Assembly: GCA_035527275.1 (NCBI GenBank)
Contig: DATLBA010000006.1
Coordinates: forward strand, 1-36,257
DNA: 36,257 bases
From: DATLBA01 sp035527275
GTDB lineage: Bacteria; Planctomycetota; Phycisphaerae; FEN-1346
Reading direction: 5' to 3'
Shown here: in pieces, positions 8,178-15,748 of the stretch
Position numbering within the stretch: the first letter of the stretch is position 1
Layout: each line of letters begins with the position of its first letter
Position numbers and translations under genes: made by a program
Notes under the pieces: generated by a model
What the model saw: the letters and a program-made list of their open reading frames with translations, nothing else
Told to the model about the DNA's origin: nothing
The model's database searches: none

Positions 8178-8318
8178 GGGGCGCCAGAGCGGTTCGTTGG
8201 GCAAAATGTCAAGATGGGCAAGGCGAAATCGGGCGCCATTTTCGCGTTTTTTGTCGGAACCTGTCGGTAATTTTCCTTTTTCGGTCGTTTTTGGACGCAC
8301 GTTTTGTGGTGTGGAAAT

Positions 8319-8327
8319 TGTGGATAA
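8319..8327 (-). promoter_or_regulatory. DnaA box, perfect
   Basis: A second TGTGGATAA within the repeated 13-mer, in the same orientation and 212 bp from the first, at the edge of the AT-richer tract. Confidence 0.6.
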
Positions 8328-8338
8328 CTTTTTCGCCC

Positions 8339-8347
8339 TGTGGAAAA
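8339..8347 (-). promoter_or_regulatory. DnaA box variant
   Basis: TGTGGAAAA, the reverse complement of TTTTCCACA, one mismatch from the consensus and in the same orientation, 11 nt after the second perfect box. Confidence 0.45.
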
Positions 8348-8465
8348 CGCGCAGCCGCGGCGCGGCTACGGCCCGCAGGCAGGCGTGGCGCGCAGGGGTG
8401 GCGGAGGGATATGATGGAGCGCGGCGGGCCCGGCCGCCGGCGGGCCTCTACGAGAAAGGAAAGCC

Positions 8466-9002
8466 ATGGCGCGAAAGCGACCGTCCGGCAACCGAAAGCG
8501 CGGGGGCCGAAAGCGGGACCTTGTCCGGTTGGTACTCGACCACGGGGCGCTCGGGGCGAAAGTCGTCTCGCCTCGCACGGTCGAGACGGCCGAGTGGGTC
8601 CGGTGGAAGTGCCGGTTCGGCTGCGGCGGGTACGGGTCGAGCCTGGTCTGCCCGCCGCATGCGCCGGGGCCCGCGGAAACTCGGGCCATGCTCGACGGGT
8701 ACGAGACGGGGATCCTCTTTGAGGCGCCCGACGGCGAAGCCAAGCGGATTGCGGCCGAGGTGGAACGGGAACTCTTTCTGGCGGGCCGTTACAAGGCCCT
8801 GGGGCTCGGCGCGGGGCCGTGCACGTTATGCGAATCGTGCGCGTTCGACGAGGGCTGCCGCCATCCGGACGAGGCGCGGCCGGCGATGGAGGCGTGCGGG
8901 ATAGACGTTTTTGCCACGGCGCGGAAACACGGGTTTACGATTGATGTGGTCCGGGCCCGCCGCGACCCGCAACATTACTTCGGGTTGGTGCTGGTGGAGT
9001 GA
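8466..9002 (+). CDS. DUF2284 predicted metal-binding protein
   Basis: 178 residues from an ATG preceded by AAAGGAAAG. The N-terminus is very basic (about residues 1-20). Two Cys clusters define the family: C49, C53 and C62 in KCRFGCGGYGSSLVCPP, and C119, C122, C125 and C131 in CTLCESCAFDEGC, plus C144. DUF2284 proteins are annotated as predicted metal-binding. I recall them mainly from anaerobes and methanogens, often near corrinoid or methyltransferase genes. The Cys spacing would suit a 4Fe-4S or zinc site. The reaction is unknown. It lies downstream of the MetH-activation-type protein in the same direction, but 444 bp separate them, so they are not clearly one operon. Confidence 0.82.
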   Translation: MARKRPSGNRKRGGRKRDLVRLVLDHGALGAKVVSPRTVETAEWVRWKCRFGCGGYGSSLVCPPHAPGPAETRAMLDGYETGILFEAPDGEAKRIAAEVERELFLAGRYKALGLGAGPCTLCESCAFDEGCRHPDEARPAMEACGIDVFATARKHGFTIDVVRARRDPQHYFGLVLVE

Positions 9003-9145
9003 GGGCGGCGCCGTTGTCACGCCGAGCGCAGTCCGCCGCAGGCGAACGAGCCGGGGGGTCTTGCCGTGCTTTTCTTGCCCCTTTCTCCCCTCGCCGCGAC
9101 GAAAACAACCTTTCGCAGGGAAAACACCGTACCGCTCGTTTTGCC

Positions 9146-9174
9146 TTGAGATCAGGAAATCGTTGCCTTATAAT
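9146..9174 (+). promoter_or_regulatory. Near-consensus promoter of the unknown three-gene unit
   Basis: TTGAGA at 9146-9151, a 17-nt spacer, then a perfect TATAAT at 9169-9174. Transcription would start near 9181, about 84 nt before the 40-residue ORF. Confidence 0.65.
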
Positions 9175-9264
9175 TGCAATGAATGGCCAACGGCAGGCTG
9201 TCTTGGCTTCCGGGCGGCACGGGGTCTTATACGGAAACAGATAATCAGTAGTTAGGTGCCAGAC

Positions 9265-9387
9265 ATGCCAATGCTTCCTGGAAAGATCGTGGATTCGCAG
9301 GGCGACGTCGTTGCCGAGATGAACGTATGGGTGGAAATTAACCGCGAAAAAGCGGTCTGCCTGTTCCCGCGGGCGGTGCGCAACTGA
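9265..9387 (+). CDS. Small hypothetical protein, 40 residues
   Basis: The ATG at 9265 has AGGTG about 6 nt upstream. The frame encodes 40 residues, starting MPMLPGKIVDSQGDVVAEMN and ending with a basic tail. The GKIVDSQGDVV stretch looks like a beta-hairpin, so it may be a small barrel-like domain, but I do not recognise a family. It is the first ORF after a strong promoter and lies 31 nt before the next gene, which supports its being real. Base composition is lower in GC than the neighbours, as in the next two genes. Confidence 0.45.
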   Translation: MPMLPGKIVDSQGDVVAEMNVWVEINREKAVCLFPRAVRN

Positions 9388-9418
9388 GGAGGGAGACGTT
9401 AGACGCCAGAGAATATAT

Positions 9419-10003
9419 ATGAAACAGGAAGACCCCGACTTCATCTTCCCTAGGCGAAAGCCGAAGACCCTCGGCGACATACACGGGTGGCATAAGCATT
9501 TGCTTAATGAATGTATGCGTTTGGAATTCCGCCAGAAGATATTGAAGGCAGCCATCGCCGAATTGAATTCCCAGATTAACCATTACTGCGACATCGCGCG
9601 CGATGAAAACAGATCGCGACCGGCCAAATTAGCTCTGGCCGCCTTGAACCGGATAAAGTCTGATTTCGAGGAGGAACTGAGGCAGGTCAAAGATCTTGTT
9701 CGCATTGTGCACGACACGAACGAAATGATCATAGGCGGCCTCATCAAATCTGGACTGTCCCCAGATGCCCCTGCTCATTTCGTAGAGAAGGGGCCGCAGC
9801 CCGGGGCCAATCTTCTCCACGGAGATGGCTGGATTGAGGAATTGCGCAGTGCAGATCTGCTTGAGGCTGAAGGCAAAGTGCCGTTTGTCACATTCGGTAC
9901 CATATTTGATTCTGCTGGCTTTGACGTCATTGCATTTCCGGATCCGGACACGCCAGTTCACATCAACATTGAGTATCCTGAAGGGGAGTCCGGCAGTCAA
10001 TAG
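9419..10003 (+). CDS. Hypothetical coiled-coil-type protein
   Basis: 194 residues from the ATG at 9419. The site AGGAGGGAG lies about 25 nt upstream, rather far, so the true start could differ. Residues about 30-110 are strongly helical and charged (FRQKILKAAIAELNSQIN, then IKSDFEEELRQVKDLV) and probably form a coiled coil. The C-terminal third is more globular with VPFVTFGTIFDSAGFDVIAF. No signal peptide or membrane segment is present, so it is probably cytoplasmic. I do not recognise the family. The gene is clearly lower in GC than the genes around it and uses A/T-ending codons more often, which suggests acquisition from outside. It shares a promoter with the 40-residue ORF and is followed by a membrane-anchored unknown. 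Confidence 0.65.
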   Translation: MKQEDPDFIFPRRKPKTLGDIHGWHKHLLNECMRLEFRQKILKAAIAELNSQINHYCDIARDENRSRPAKLALAALNRIKSDFEEELRQVKDLVRIVHDTNEMIIGGLIKSGLSPDAPAHFVEKGPQPGANLLHGDGWIEELRSADLLEAEGKVPFVTFGTIFDSAGFDVIAFPDPDTPVHINIEYPEGESGSQ

Positions 10004-10076
10004 AGGAGGGATCTAATCAATCGCTGTAGGAGACCGGCGAAAGCGCCAGCCCCTGAGCTTGCCGTTCGAGACACGA

Positions 10077-10574
10077 ATGAAGAAACCATGGGTTATGATC
10101 GGTGTCGTCGCGGCAGGCCTGCTCTTGGCACCTCTCATTGTGCCCGTATTTGTCCCATGGTCGGCCATCAACTGCCAGCATCAAGACATTAACATCAAGA
10201 CTGGACAGGCCCGCTACTCCCGATGCCTATGGTTTGTGAAGATATCAGAAGAGACCAAGGACACGCCGTTGTCCGCGGCCCTCCAAGGGGAACTTGTTGA
10301 CGTCGCCGACATCAAACCGTGGCATCGTGTTAACACCTTCTCTCCGGGAGTTCACTATTCCCCGCACTACGTTTTCCACGGCGCCTTGTACCAGGCCAAC
10401 CAGATGAACATGATCTGTACGCTTCATGACCTCGCCCCAGAGCGAAAGCGTGAGATTGCGAAAACCATTCTTGCGCTCTGGCAGAACACCGGGCGTGACA
10501 GCGGAGCTGAGGAGTACATACATAGGCTGATAGAAGAAGGAGTCTCGAGCCAAGGGGTTGAGACGACGCAGTGA
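10077..10574 (+). CDS. Hypothetical membrane-anchored protein
   Basis: 165 residues from the ATG at 10077. A TTG six codons earlier (10059) is also possible, and neither has a strong ribosome site. The N-terminus MKKPWVMIGVVAAGLLLAP and the following residues form a single anchor or uncleaved signal (to about residue 28). The remainder is soluble, with INCQHQDINIKTGQARYSRC just after the anchor and FSPGVHYSPHYVFHGALYQ in the middle, then a helical C-terminus. The conserved look of the Cys/Asp/Gly motif suggests a real family, but I cannot name it. It follows the coiled-coil protein by 73 nt and shares its lower GC. Confidence 0.62.
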   Translation: MKKPWVMIGVVAAGLLLAPLIVPVFVPWSAINCQHQDINIKTGQARYSRCLWFVKISEETKDTPLSAALQGELVDVADIKPWHRVNTFSPGVHYSPHYVFHGALYQANQMNMICTLHDLAPERKREIAKTILALWQNTGRDSGAEEYIHRLIEEGVSSQGVETTQ

Positions 10575-10703
10575 ACCGCGCGGCTAATGTCTAGATGCGG
10601 AACAATCTGCCCGTCACACCAGTTTCAGCGTCCCACTTCTCGTGTGGGTGTATAGGGCGGATGATGCAGGCACTTCCTCCAACGTGTGGCTCGGCACGGA
10701 CCA

Positions 10704-10760
10704 GGTGACACTGGCGGACAAGCCCGCCCATACACCGGCGGGTAAACTGCCAGTGGCACC
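10704..10760. repeat. Imperfect inverted repeat, about 25-bp arms
   Basis: The left arm begins GGTGACACTGGCGG (10704) and ends CCCGCC (10728). The right arm, read in reverse complement from 10760, begins GGTGCCACTGGCAG and ends CCCGCC. About 18 positions pair, with a mismatched middle. This GC-rich palindromic form resembles dispersed intergenic repeats I have seen in related genomes. Confidence 0.65.
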
Positions 10761-10790
10761 CGCCCGCAGGCGAAACCGCAATCCCTGCAC

Positions 10791-10842
10791 AGCGAGATTT
10801 CTCGACTCGTCCCGGCACGTCGGGACTCGCTCGAAATGACAC
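10791..10842. repeat. Dispersed palindromic element
   Basis: A core hairpin GTCCCG-gcacgt-CGGGAC (10809-10826) lies within imperfect outer arms: TCTCGACTC on the left and the reverse complement of GAGTCCCGA...TTTCGAGCGAG on the right, followed by AAATGACAC. This combination is like a very common interspersed repeat of environmental bacterial genomes. Only one copy is in the window. Confidence 0.55.
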
Positions 10843-11027
10843 AAAAGGCTACAGCAGCCCTCTTGCCTTTTGAGATGCCGCGTCCTGACGGGCGTGGCCG
10901 ACCAGCGTCTCGTCCGAGCACGCTCCCATCGGCCCACGCCGCCGTGGCAGGCACAGGTCGGAAGTCGCCCCGAAAAAGTGCGAAAGTCGAACGGAGTTTT
11001 GCTGCGACGCGAGGTTATTCAACACCC

Positions 11028-11249
11028 TTACAGGACTTTTGAAACCGCGTAGAGGATGAAACCCAGGACGAGCACGCCGAGCGTGACCGAGATGAAGAAG
11101 TGGAGGGCCGCCAGGGCAATCTGTTTCGGCTCGTCGAATTTCGTCGCCTTATACACAACCGCGACGACGGCGCAGAGCGGACAGTAAAGCCACAGAGGGT
11201 TCTCGGGACTAAAGAGCGACGTGAAGAAGTGGCCGACCGCCTCCCACAT
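11028..11249 (-). CDS. Small two-helix membrane protein
   Basis: 73 residues from the ATG at 11249-11247, whose first base overlaps the TGA of the preceding gene (TGATG). It has two hydrophobic segments: about 17-33 with LYCPLCAVVAVVY, and about 45-70 ending FILYAVSKVL. A short charged loop KATKFDEPKQ lies between them. The two Cys in CPLC could bind a metal. It is the last gene of a three-gene minus-strand unit. I do not recognise the family. A longer ATG frame from 11513 would overlap the preceding gene almost entirely and is rejected. Confidence 0.65.
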   Translation of the reverse strand: MWEAVGHFFTSLFSPENPLWLYCPLCAVVAVVYKATKFDEPKQIALAALHFFISVTLGVLVLGFILYAVSKVL

Positions 11250-11698
11250 CACGCGCCCTCCCGCGCCCGTTCGGGGATCGCCCGGCTCGCATCGCGCCCC
11301 TTGCCCGGGCCTTCGATGGACGGATACGCCAGTTTCACATAGGCGTCCATCATCACGAGCAGGTTCAGTAGCCCCGCGATGGCCGTGTATAAAGTTCCCA
11401 TTTCGCGGACCGGGTCGGCGTAATCCGGCTCGCCGTGGACCATCAGGTACTGGGAGATAGGCGTCAGGGCCAGCAGGGGTCCGCCCGCCCCCAGTTGGGC
11501 GCCGAACCACCACTCATTCGGCTGAATGTTGGTCCCCCCGCCCAGCGCAAAACCGGCGACCAGGAGGCCGATGATTAACACGGCAAACAGGACCGCCTTC
11601 CCCCACCGCCCCGCATAGGCGTGGCCGGCGCCGGGAATCACCCAGCCTAGCACCAGCGCCATGACCGGGCTGCGGTACTGCGTCCCCTGCGGGCTCAT
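11249..11698 (-). CDS. Multi-helix membrane protein (DUF6677/TM2-like)
   Basis: 149 residues. It starts with SPVMALVLGWVIPGAGHAYAG, where the proline and glycine pattern (W-x-xPGAGH) is typical of small TM2-like or DUF6677-type membrane proteins. There are three to four hydrophobic segments, a loop with NEWWFGAQLGAGG, and a charged tail. The ATG overlaps the stop of the preceding lipoprotein gene by 4 nt, and its own stop overlaps the next start, so all three are probably translated together. The role is unknown. The family label is from memory and tentative. Confidence 0.68.
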   Translation of the reverse strand: MSPQGTQYRSPVMALVLGWVIPGAGHAYAGRWGKAVLFAVLIIGLLVAGFALGGGTNIQPNEWWFGAQLGAGGPLLALTPISQYLMVHGEPDYADPVREMGTLYTAIAGLLNLLVMMDAYVKLAYPSIEGPGKGRDASRAIPERAREGA

Positions 11699-12567
11699 GG
11701 CGATTCCTTCCAGGACTCCGCGGCCCCGGGCGGCGCGTTCTTCTCGGTCGGCGCGGCCTTCTGTTTTTCCTTCTCGGCTTCGGCGCGTTTCTTCTCGTCA
11801 TATTCCCCGAGCACGAGCGGCGCGATCCGCTCCTTGACGAACGTGGGGTTGGTGGCGCCGAGGTGGTCCCCGAGGTGGCCGAGCAGCACCTCGCCCGGAT
11901 GCCATCCGAACTGGACGAGTTTGTCCTCATAGAGGGCCCGGGTGTGGGCCGAGGCGTCTCCGGGGGGGCTGAAACCCGCCAGACCCCCGCTGATGCCCCC
12001 ATTGCGGTCCACCGTGCCCGTCCACGTCACGCCGAGGACGAGCACCGTATCGGCCATGCTGTGGAAACTGTAAATCCTCCCCCGAACCTTCTCCATCGCC
12101 CGCGTCAGGTCGTACCAGGCGTCCAGACTCGAGGAGATGAGGACGGCGCCGGTCGCCCGGGCGCCCGGCCTCAAGTCTTCGAGCGCCCAGACGACCAGCC
12201 CCGTTCCGGCCGAGACGCCGATCAGATGAACCGGCCGCCCGGGATGCAGACGCTGATAGGATTCGATGCGGCGGGCGAGTTGAGCGGCCTTCCGGCGGTT
12301 CTCCGCCACGTCCATCTGGTCGCCGAACACTCTGCCGCGCGACCACCGGAACACCTCAATCGCATGGTCCACTCCGCCGCGCGCGAGGCCCTCGCGGACG
12401 CGGTCCACTTCACCCATCATCCCGCCGGCCCCGCTCAGGCAGACGACCAAGCCGCGCTCGTAGCGTTCCGACGCGGTGTAGTTTCTGTTGGGCCCGCACC
12501 CGGCCGCCCCGCACAAGGCAGGCATCGCAGCAGCCATCATCAGGAGCCACCCGTATCGTCGCATCAA
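11695..12567 (-). CDS. Lipoprotein with alpha/beta-hydrolase fold
   Basis: 290 residues. A lipoprotein signal ends at C24 (MPALCGAAGC). The soluble part looks like a lipase/esterase-type alpha/beta hydrolase: LVVCLSGAGGMMGEVD near the start, then the nucleophile elbow HLIGVSAGTGLVVW (G-x-S-x-G). An Asp and His downstream could complete a triad (for example SMADTV and HLGDHLG), but I cannot assign them securely. The C-terminal 45 residues are Glu/Lys/Pro-rich and probably disordered. It is the first gene of a minus-strand unit with two small membrane proteins that overlap it. The likely place is the periplasmic side of a membrane. The substrate is unknown. Confidence 0.75.
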   Translation of the reverse strand: MMRRYGWLLMMAAAMPALCGAAGCGPNRNYTASERYERGLVVCLSGAGGMMGEVDRVREGLARGGVDHAIEVFRWSRGRVFGDQMDVAENRRKAAQLARRIESYQRLHPGRPVHLIGVSAGTGLVVWALEDLRPGARATGAVLISSSLDAWYDLTRAMEKVRGRIYSFHSMADTVLVLGVTWTGTVDRNGGISGGLAGFSPPGDASAHTRALYEDKLVQFGWHPGEVLLGHLGDHLGATNPTFVKERIAPLVLGEYDEKKRAEAEKEKQKAAPTEKNAPPGAAESWKESP

Positions 12568-12712
12568 GTCACTCCACCTTCGGCAGAAGCCTTAGGGCCA
12601 TTCAGTCCCCCTATCGGCTCGCCGGGGTCGGCCTGGCCTTTCAAAACGGGGCCGGAAAACGGCACTTAGAGGCAGGAATATACCCCCTGCCGGCCTCCCT
12701 CGCAACCCCCCA

Positions 12713-13876
12713 TCACTTGTTGTGGGCGAAGTATTCCCGCGCCAGGGTCTCCATCAGGGCCGGACGCCGCTTGTACAGGCGCTTCGGTTTCCGCCGCTTG
12801 TGTCTCGCCAGGGCATAGTGCGTGAGGATGGGTAGGGCGATGGTCGCGTCGGTGTAGCAGACGACGGCATCGGGCAGGCGGTTCGGGTCCACCTTGCCCC
12901 AACTGACGGCCTCGTGCGGCGTGGCGCCCGAGAGGCCGCCCGTGTCCGGCCGCGCGTCGGTCACCTGGAAGAAGTAGTCGTGGCCGGCCTCCTTGATGTG
13001 GAGCACTTCCTGGATTTGCGGCTCGGTCTGGAGCATGAAGTTCTTCGGGCTGCCGCCGCCCATCAGGACGACAGCGCTCTTGCCGCCCGACCGCGTGGCC
13101 GCCAGAACGATGGCCGTCGTCTCGTTCACGTCAATGGACGGATTGATGCGAAGTTTGTTCCCCCGCAGGGCGAGACCCGCCATGCCCATCCCGATGGCCG
13201 AGTCGCCGGGGCTGGATGTGTAAACCGGGACCTTGGCCCGATAAGCCGCCGCCAGCACCGAAACGCCCTCCAGCCCCGTCTTCTTCTCCCATTCGGCGGC
13301 ATACTTGCCCAGCAGATAATGGAATTCGCCCGTGCCCATTTCCTTCTGGAACTCCGGCTGGACGAAGATTTCCTTCAAGACCTCATCGGTCGCTATCAGG
13401 CAATCGACGTAATCCAGGAGAACGTCGTAGATGCGGACCACGTTGTTTTTCCGCAGGTCCGCATCGTCCACCAGGTGGCTGCCGACGTGCGGCGGGCAGT
13501 TGAATGCAAAGTGCAGGTCGTGGTAAAGGTTCGCGCCGGTCGAAACGATCCAGTCCACGAACCCCGCCTTGATGAGCGGGACGATACACGAGCACCCCAG
13601 CCCGGCCGGCGTCAGCGCCCCGGCCAGACTCATGCCGACCGTCACGTCCGGCTCGAGCATCTTCCGCGTGAACAGTTCGCACCCCTCGCGCAGCCGCGCC
13701 GCATTATACGCGAGGAACGTCTCTTCCATCAGGTCGCCGAGTTTTTCCTTCCCCGTGATGCCCTTCGGCAGGATGCGCCTGCCGGAAAGATATTGCGCCT
13801 TGCGGGGGCACTTCCTCCGGCGGATCCAGTCCGGCAACTTGGAAAGGTCGGCGCGCGGTCTGCGGCTTCGTGCCAT
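12713..13876 (-). CDS. Deoxyhypusine synthase-like protein
   Basis: 387 residues from the ATG at 13876, preceded by AAGGAA. The upstream extension of the frame lacks a site and is Arg-rich noise. The family is clear: MSLAGALTPAGLG and DWIVSTGANLYHD (NAD-binding part), SSPGDSAIGM, and SGATPHEAVSWGKV, which carries the lysine that forms the covalent butylamine intermediate in eukaryotic deoxyhypusine synthase. Bacteria lack eIF5A, so bacterial relatives are thought to act on free polyamines, as in homospermidine synthases that arose from this family. The substrate here is unknown. The window also encodes arginine decarboxylase and agmatinase (29324-30789), so putrescine should be available. The upstream CreD-like gene ends in a strong terminator, so this gene likely has its own promoter. 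Confidence 0.85.
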   Translation of the reverse strand: MARSRRPRADLSKLPDWIRRRKCPRKAQYLSGRRILPKGITGKEKLGDLMEETFLAYNAARLREGCELFTRKMLEPDVTVGMSLAGALTPAGLGCSCIVPLIKAGFVDWIVSTGANLYHDLHFAFNCPPHVGSHLVDDADLRKNNVVRIYDVLLDYVDCLIATDEVLKEIFVQPEFQKEMGTGEFHYLLGKYAAEWEKKTGLEGVSVLAAAYRAKVPVYTSSPGDSAIGMGMAGLALRGNKLRINPSIDVNETTAIVLAATRSGGKSAVVLMGGGSPKNFMLQTEPQIQEVLHIKEAGHDYFFQVTDARPDTGGLSGATPHEAVSWGKVDPNRLPDAVVCYTDATIALPILTHYALARHKRRKPKRLYKRRPALMETLAREYFAHNK

Positions 13877-13920
13877 GGTGCGTTCCTTATCCGGCTGGGG
13901 GACCGAGAACGAATGGCCGC

Positions 13921-13949
13921 ACTTTACCTGCAATCCGCAGAATCTGCAA
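13921..13949 (-). promoter_or_regulatory. Candidate promoter of the deoxyhypusine synthase-like gene
   Basis: On the minus strand TTGCAG (13949-13944), a 17-nt spacer, then TAAAGT (13926-13921). Both hexamers are only partial matches, but the place, between the upstream terminator and the start 45 nt further on, is right. Confidence 0.38.
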
Positions 13950-13966
13950 GCGCCTGGCAGGTCGAA

Positions 13967-14009
13967 TAAAAAAAGGGCCGGGAGCCTTGCCTCGAAGACC
14001 CCTGGCCCT
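13967..14009 (-). terminator. Rho-independent terminator of the CreD-like gene
   Basis: Read on the minus strand: AGGGCC-a-GGGG, a 14-nt loop, CTCC-c-GGCCCT, then seven T. The stem is about 10 bp with one mismatch. It begins 25 nt after the stop of the CreD-like gene. Confidence 0.85.
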
Positions 14010-14033
14010 GTGCAACGCTTCGCCCAGCCCTGC

Positions 14034-15554
14034 CTACGCCTCCACCGCCCGCCTCCCGTGCCAGAGCCTTGCCACCGCAAGCATCGCTACATACACCGCC
14101 AGCGACCAGTACAGGATCTGGGTCATCAGGCCCGTGTAATCGTCCAGGACGACCGCAAGGGGGTAATAGACCGCGAACGCCACCATGAGCGCCACCGTCT
14201 GGCTGGCTGCAAACGTGCGGCCCCACCCGAGCCAGAGATACAGCGCCGCCAGAAGGAGCGTCGCCCCCGCCGCCAGTGCGAAGCAGCCCGCAAACGACGC
14301 CAGATGGTCCGAAAGATAGGCCAGCAGGGTGTAGAACAGGTAGTAACCCACCGATAGGACGCCGAGGCTGAAAAGGTCCGCCTTCCTCCCGAGCAGCATC
14401 CATGTGACCACCAACGAGGCCGCCAGAAGGAACAATCCCAGCGGCGCCTCGTGCAGCAACCGCGTCACATAGTAGCCCGGCTGCGTGATCTTCGGGAGAA
14501 TCACACCCATGCCGAACGTGGTGACGAGGGAGTTAAAGTCCCATCTCAGAACCATGGGTTCGCCGTCGGTGGGCGAGTCCTCCCGCACCAGCGGCGTCAT
14601 GCACCCGATGGGCACCGCCATGTCTTCCACCCACACAAGGCGCTGCTTGCCGCGTTTCGGGTCCGGAAAGAGGCGCATCGTGACCTGATAATCGTCCCGC
14701 CGCGACATGTACGCCAGTGTGTAACGAATATGGTCTATCCCGCGCGACGTGAAGTGGACCTGGACTCGGGTTTCCTGCCCCGGCGCCATGGTCATCTTCC
14801 ACGTCTGGGAGGTGTCGCTTCGCATGAGGTGCTCCGCCCAGTCCCGGCCGTTCACCCGGATGGTAAAATCGCGGAACACGCCCTGCTTGGCGGGCATGGG
14901 GAAGGTAAACTCCGCCTCGGTCGTCTCGTCGCTCCGGTTCCGGACCGTGTAGTCGAACGTCCATTCATCCTTATAACAGGTGTAATACGCCGACCCCTTC
15001 GGTCGGTAGTCCATCCACACGTCGATGCTCACCTTGCCGCGGACGACCGAGTTCTGCGGCACCCGCTTGCGGACCTTGCGCTTGATGCGGGTCGGGGCCT
15101 TCTCACCCGTCGGCAGGCTTTCGATCTCACCTTCCTTCTCGACAATCCGCCTTCCGTCCGGAAACACGAGAACCGTCTCTTCCTCCGTGATGTAGTGCGC
15201 GACCGAAAGTTCACGCTGCTCGTGGGGCGGGCCCCAGTTGGTCCGGACGGCGCCGTAGTTGCGCTGCGTCACCTGCCCGTGATGCTCCCGAAAAAGACCC
15301 GACTGCACGAGCAGCGCCCCGCCAAGAGCCGCAATCAGGCTCGCCCCAACCAGCAGGTTCAGCAGGCCGTTCACCAGACCGAGCACAACCGCCCGCCAGC
15401 CGCCGCGCGCCAGCGCCTCTTTGACCCCGCGCCGCCACGACCGCGACAAAAGCAGCAACACCACCGCCGCCAGAACCGAGAGCCCGACAACCAACACCAT
15501 CTCGGCCTTGTCCCCGACGAACTCCCGCAACAACCTCAGAATGTGACGATACAT
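14034..15554 (-). CDS. CreD-like inner-membrane protein
   Basis: 506 residues from an ATG preceded by AAGGAGG. Two hydrophobic segments lie at the N-terminus (about 20-37 and 55-85). A large non-membrane domain of beta type follows (about 90-360), with DVWMDYRPKGSAYYTCY and EFTFPMPAKQGVFRDFTI. Five or six membrane segments lie at the C-terminus, including GYYLFYTLLAYLSDHL and LYLWLGWGRTF. That layout and the C-terminal pattern resemble CreD, an inner-membrane protein of the CreBC regulon in enterobacteria whose biochemical role is unsettled. No two-component genes are nearby. The gene is followed by a strong terminator and is divergent from thiS. Confidence 0.7.
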   Translation of the reverse strand: MYRHILRLLREFVGDKAEMVLVVGLSVLAAVVLLLLSRSWRRGVKEALARGGWRAVVLGLVNGLLNLLVGASLIAALGGALLVQSGLFREHHGQVTQRNYGAVRTNWGPPHEQRELSVAHYITEEETVLVFPDGRRIVEKEGEIESLPTGEKAPTRIKRKVRKRVPQNSVVRGKVSIDVWMDYRPKGSAYYTCYKDEWTFDYTVRNRSDETTEAEFTFPMPAKQGVFRDFTIRVNGRDWAEHLMRSDTSQTWKMTMAPGQETRVQVHFTSRGIDHIRYTLAYMSRRDDYQVTMRLFPDPKRGKQRLVWVEDMAVPIGCMTPLVREDSPTDGEPMVLRWDFNSLVTTFGMGVILPKITQPGYYVTRLLHEAPLGLFLLAASLVVTWMLLGRKADLFSLGVLSVGYYLFYTLLAYLSDHLASFAGCFALAAGATLLLAALYLWLGWGRTFAASQTVALMVAFAVYYPLAVVLDDYTGLMTQILYWSLAVYVAMLAVARLWHGRRAVEA

Positions 15555-15662
15555 GTCGGACCTCCTTCTTTGGGCGCAGTCGAGGCACCGGGCAGCCAGG
15601 AACGTGGCGAGTCAGCAAGCGGGGAACGCGATCCGGAGGGCAGGCAAGCAGATGGGCACCTT

Positions 15663-15691
15663 CCTTTATTCCATCCGGGCGCCGATGTCAA
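15663..15691 (-). promoter_or_regulatory. Candidate promoter of the CreD-like gene
   Basis: On the minus strand a perfect TTGACA (15691-15686), a 17-nt spacer, and a weak TAAAGG (15668-15663). The leader to the ATG at 15554 would be about 100 nt. Confidence 0.4.
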
Positions 15692-15748
15692 CACAAAAGT
15701 TGGCGCGGCGATAAAATTTCTTGCGGCGGCAAACCTGATGACCGCGCC

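Larger units (their letters stand above)
8022..8465. other. Non-coding region with DnaA boxes, candidate replication origin
   Basis: 444 bp without a supported gene, noticeably richer in A and T than the surroundings (T/G-rich runs at about 8235-8330). It carries two identical 13-mers, each containing a perfect DnaA box (8107-8115 and 8319-8327), a one-mismatch box (8339-8347), a weaker one (8310-8318) and two palindromes (8059-8081 and 8139-8177). All four boxes point the same way. This is the usual content of a bacterial oriC, though no dnaA or dnaN is in view. A DnaA-titrating cluster is the alternative. Confidence 0.45.
10575..11027. other. Intergenic region with dispersed-type palindromic repeats
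   Basis: 453 bp between two convergent units, with no supported gene. It holds an imperfect inverted repeat (10704-10760) and a second palindromic element (10791-10842). Short frames across the region on both strands are by-products of these repeats. Confidence 0.6.

Noticed and set aside
8039..8904. Two plus-strand frames of about 230 residues over the DnaA-box region
   Set aside because: They run through palindromes and into the DUF2284 gene in other frames, with Arg-rich non-protein-like sequence.
12914..13969. A 351-residue plus frame opposite the deoxyhypusine synthase-like gene
   Set aside because: No recognisable content, while the minus frame has clear family motifs and a ribosome site.
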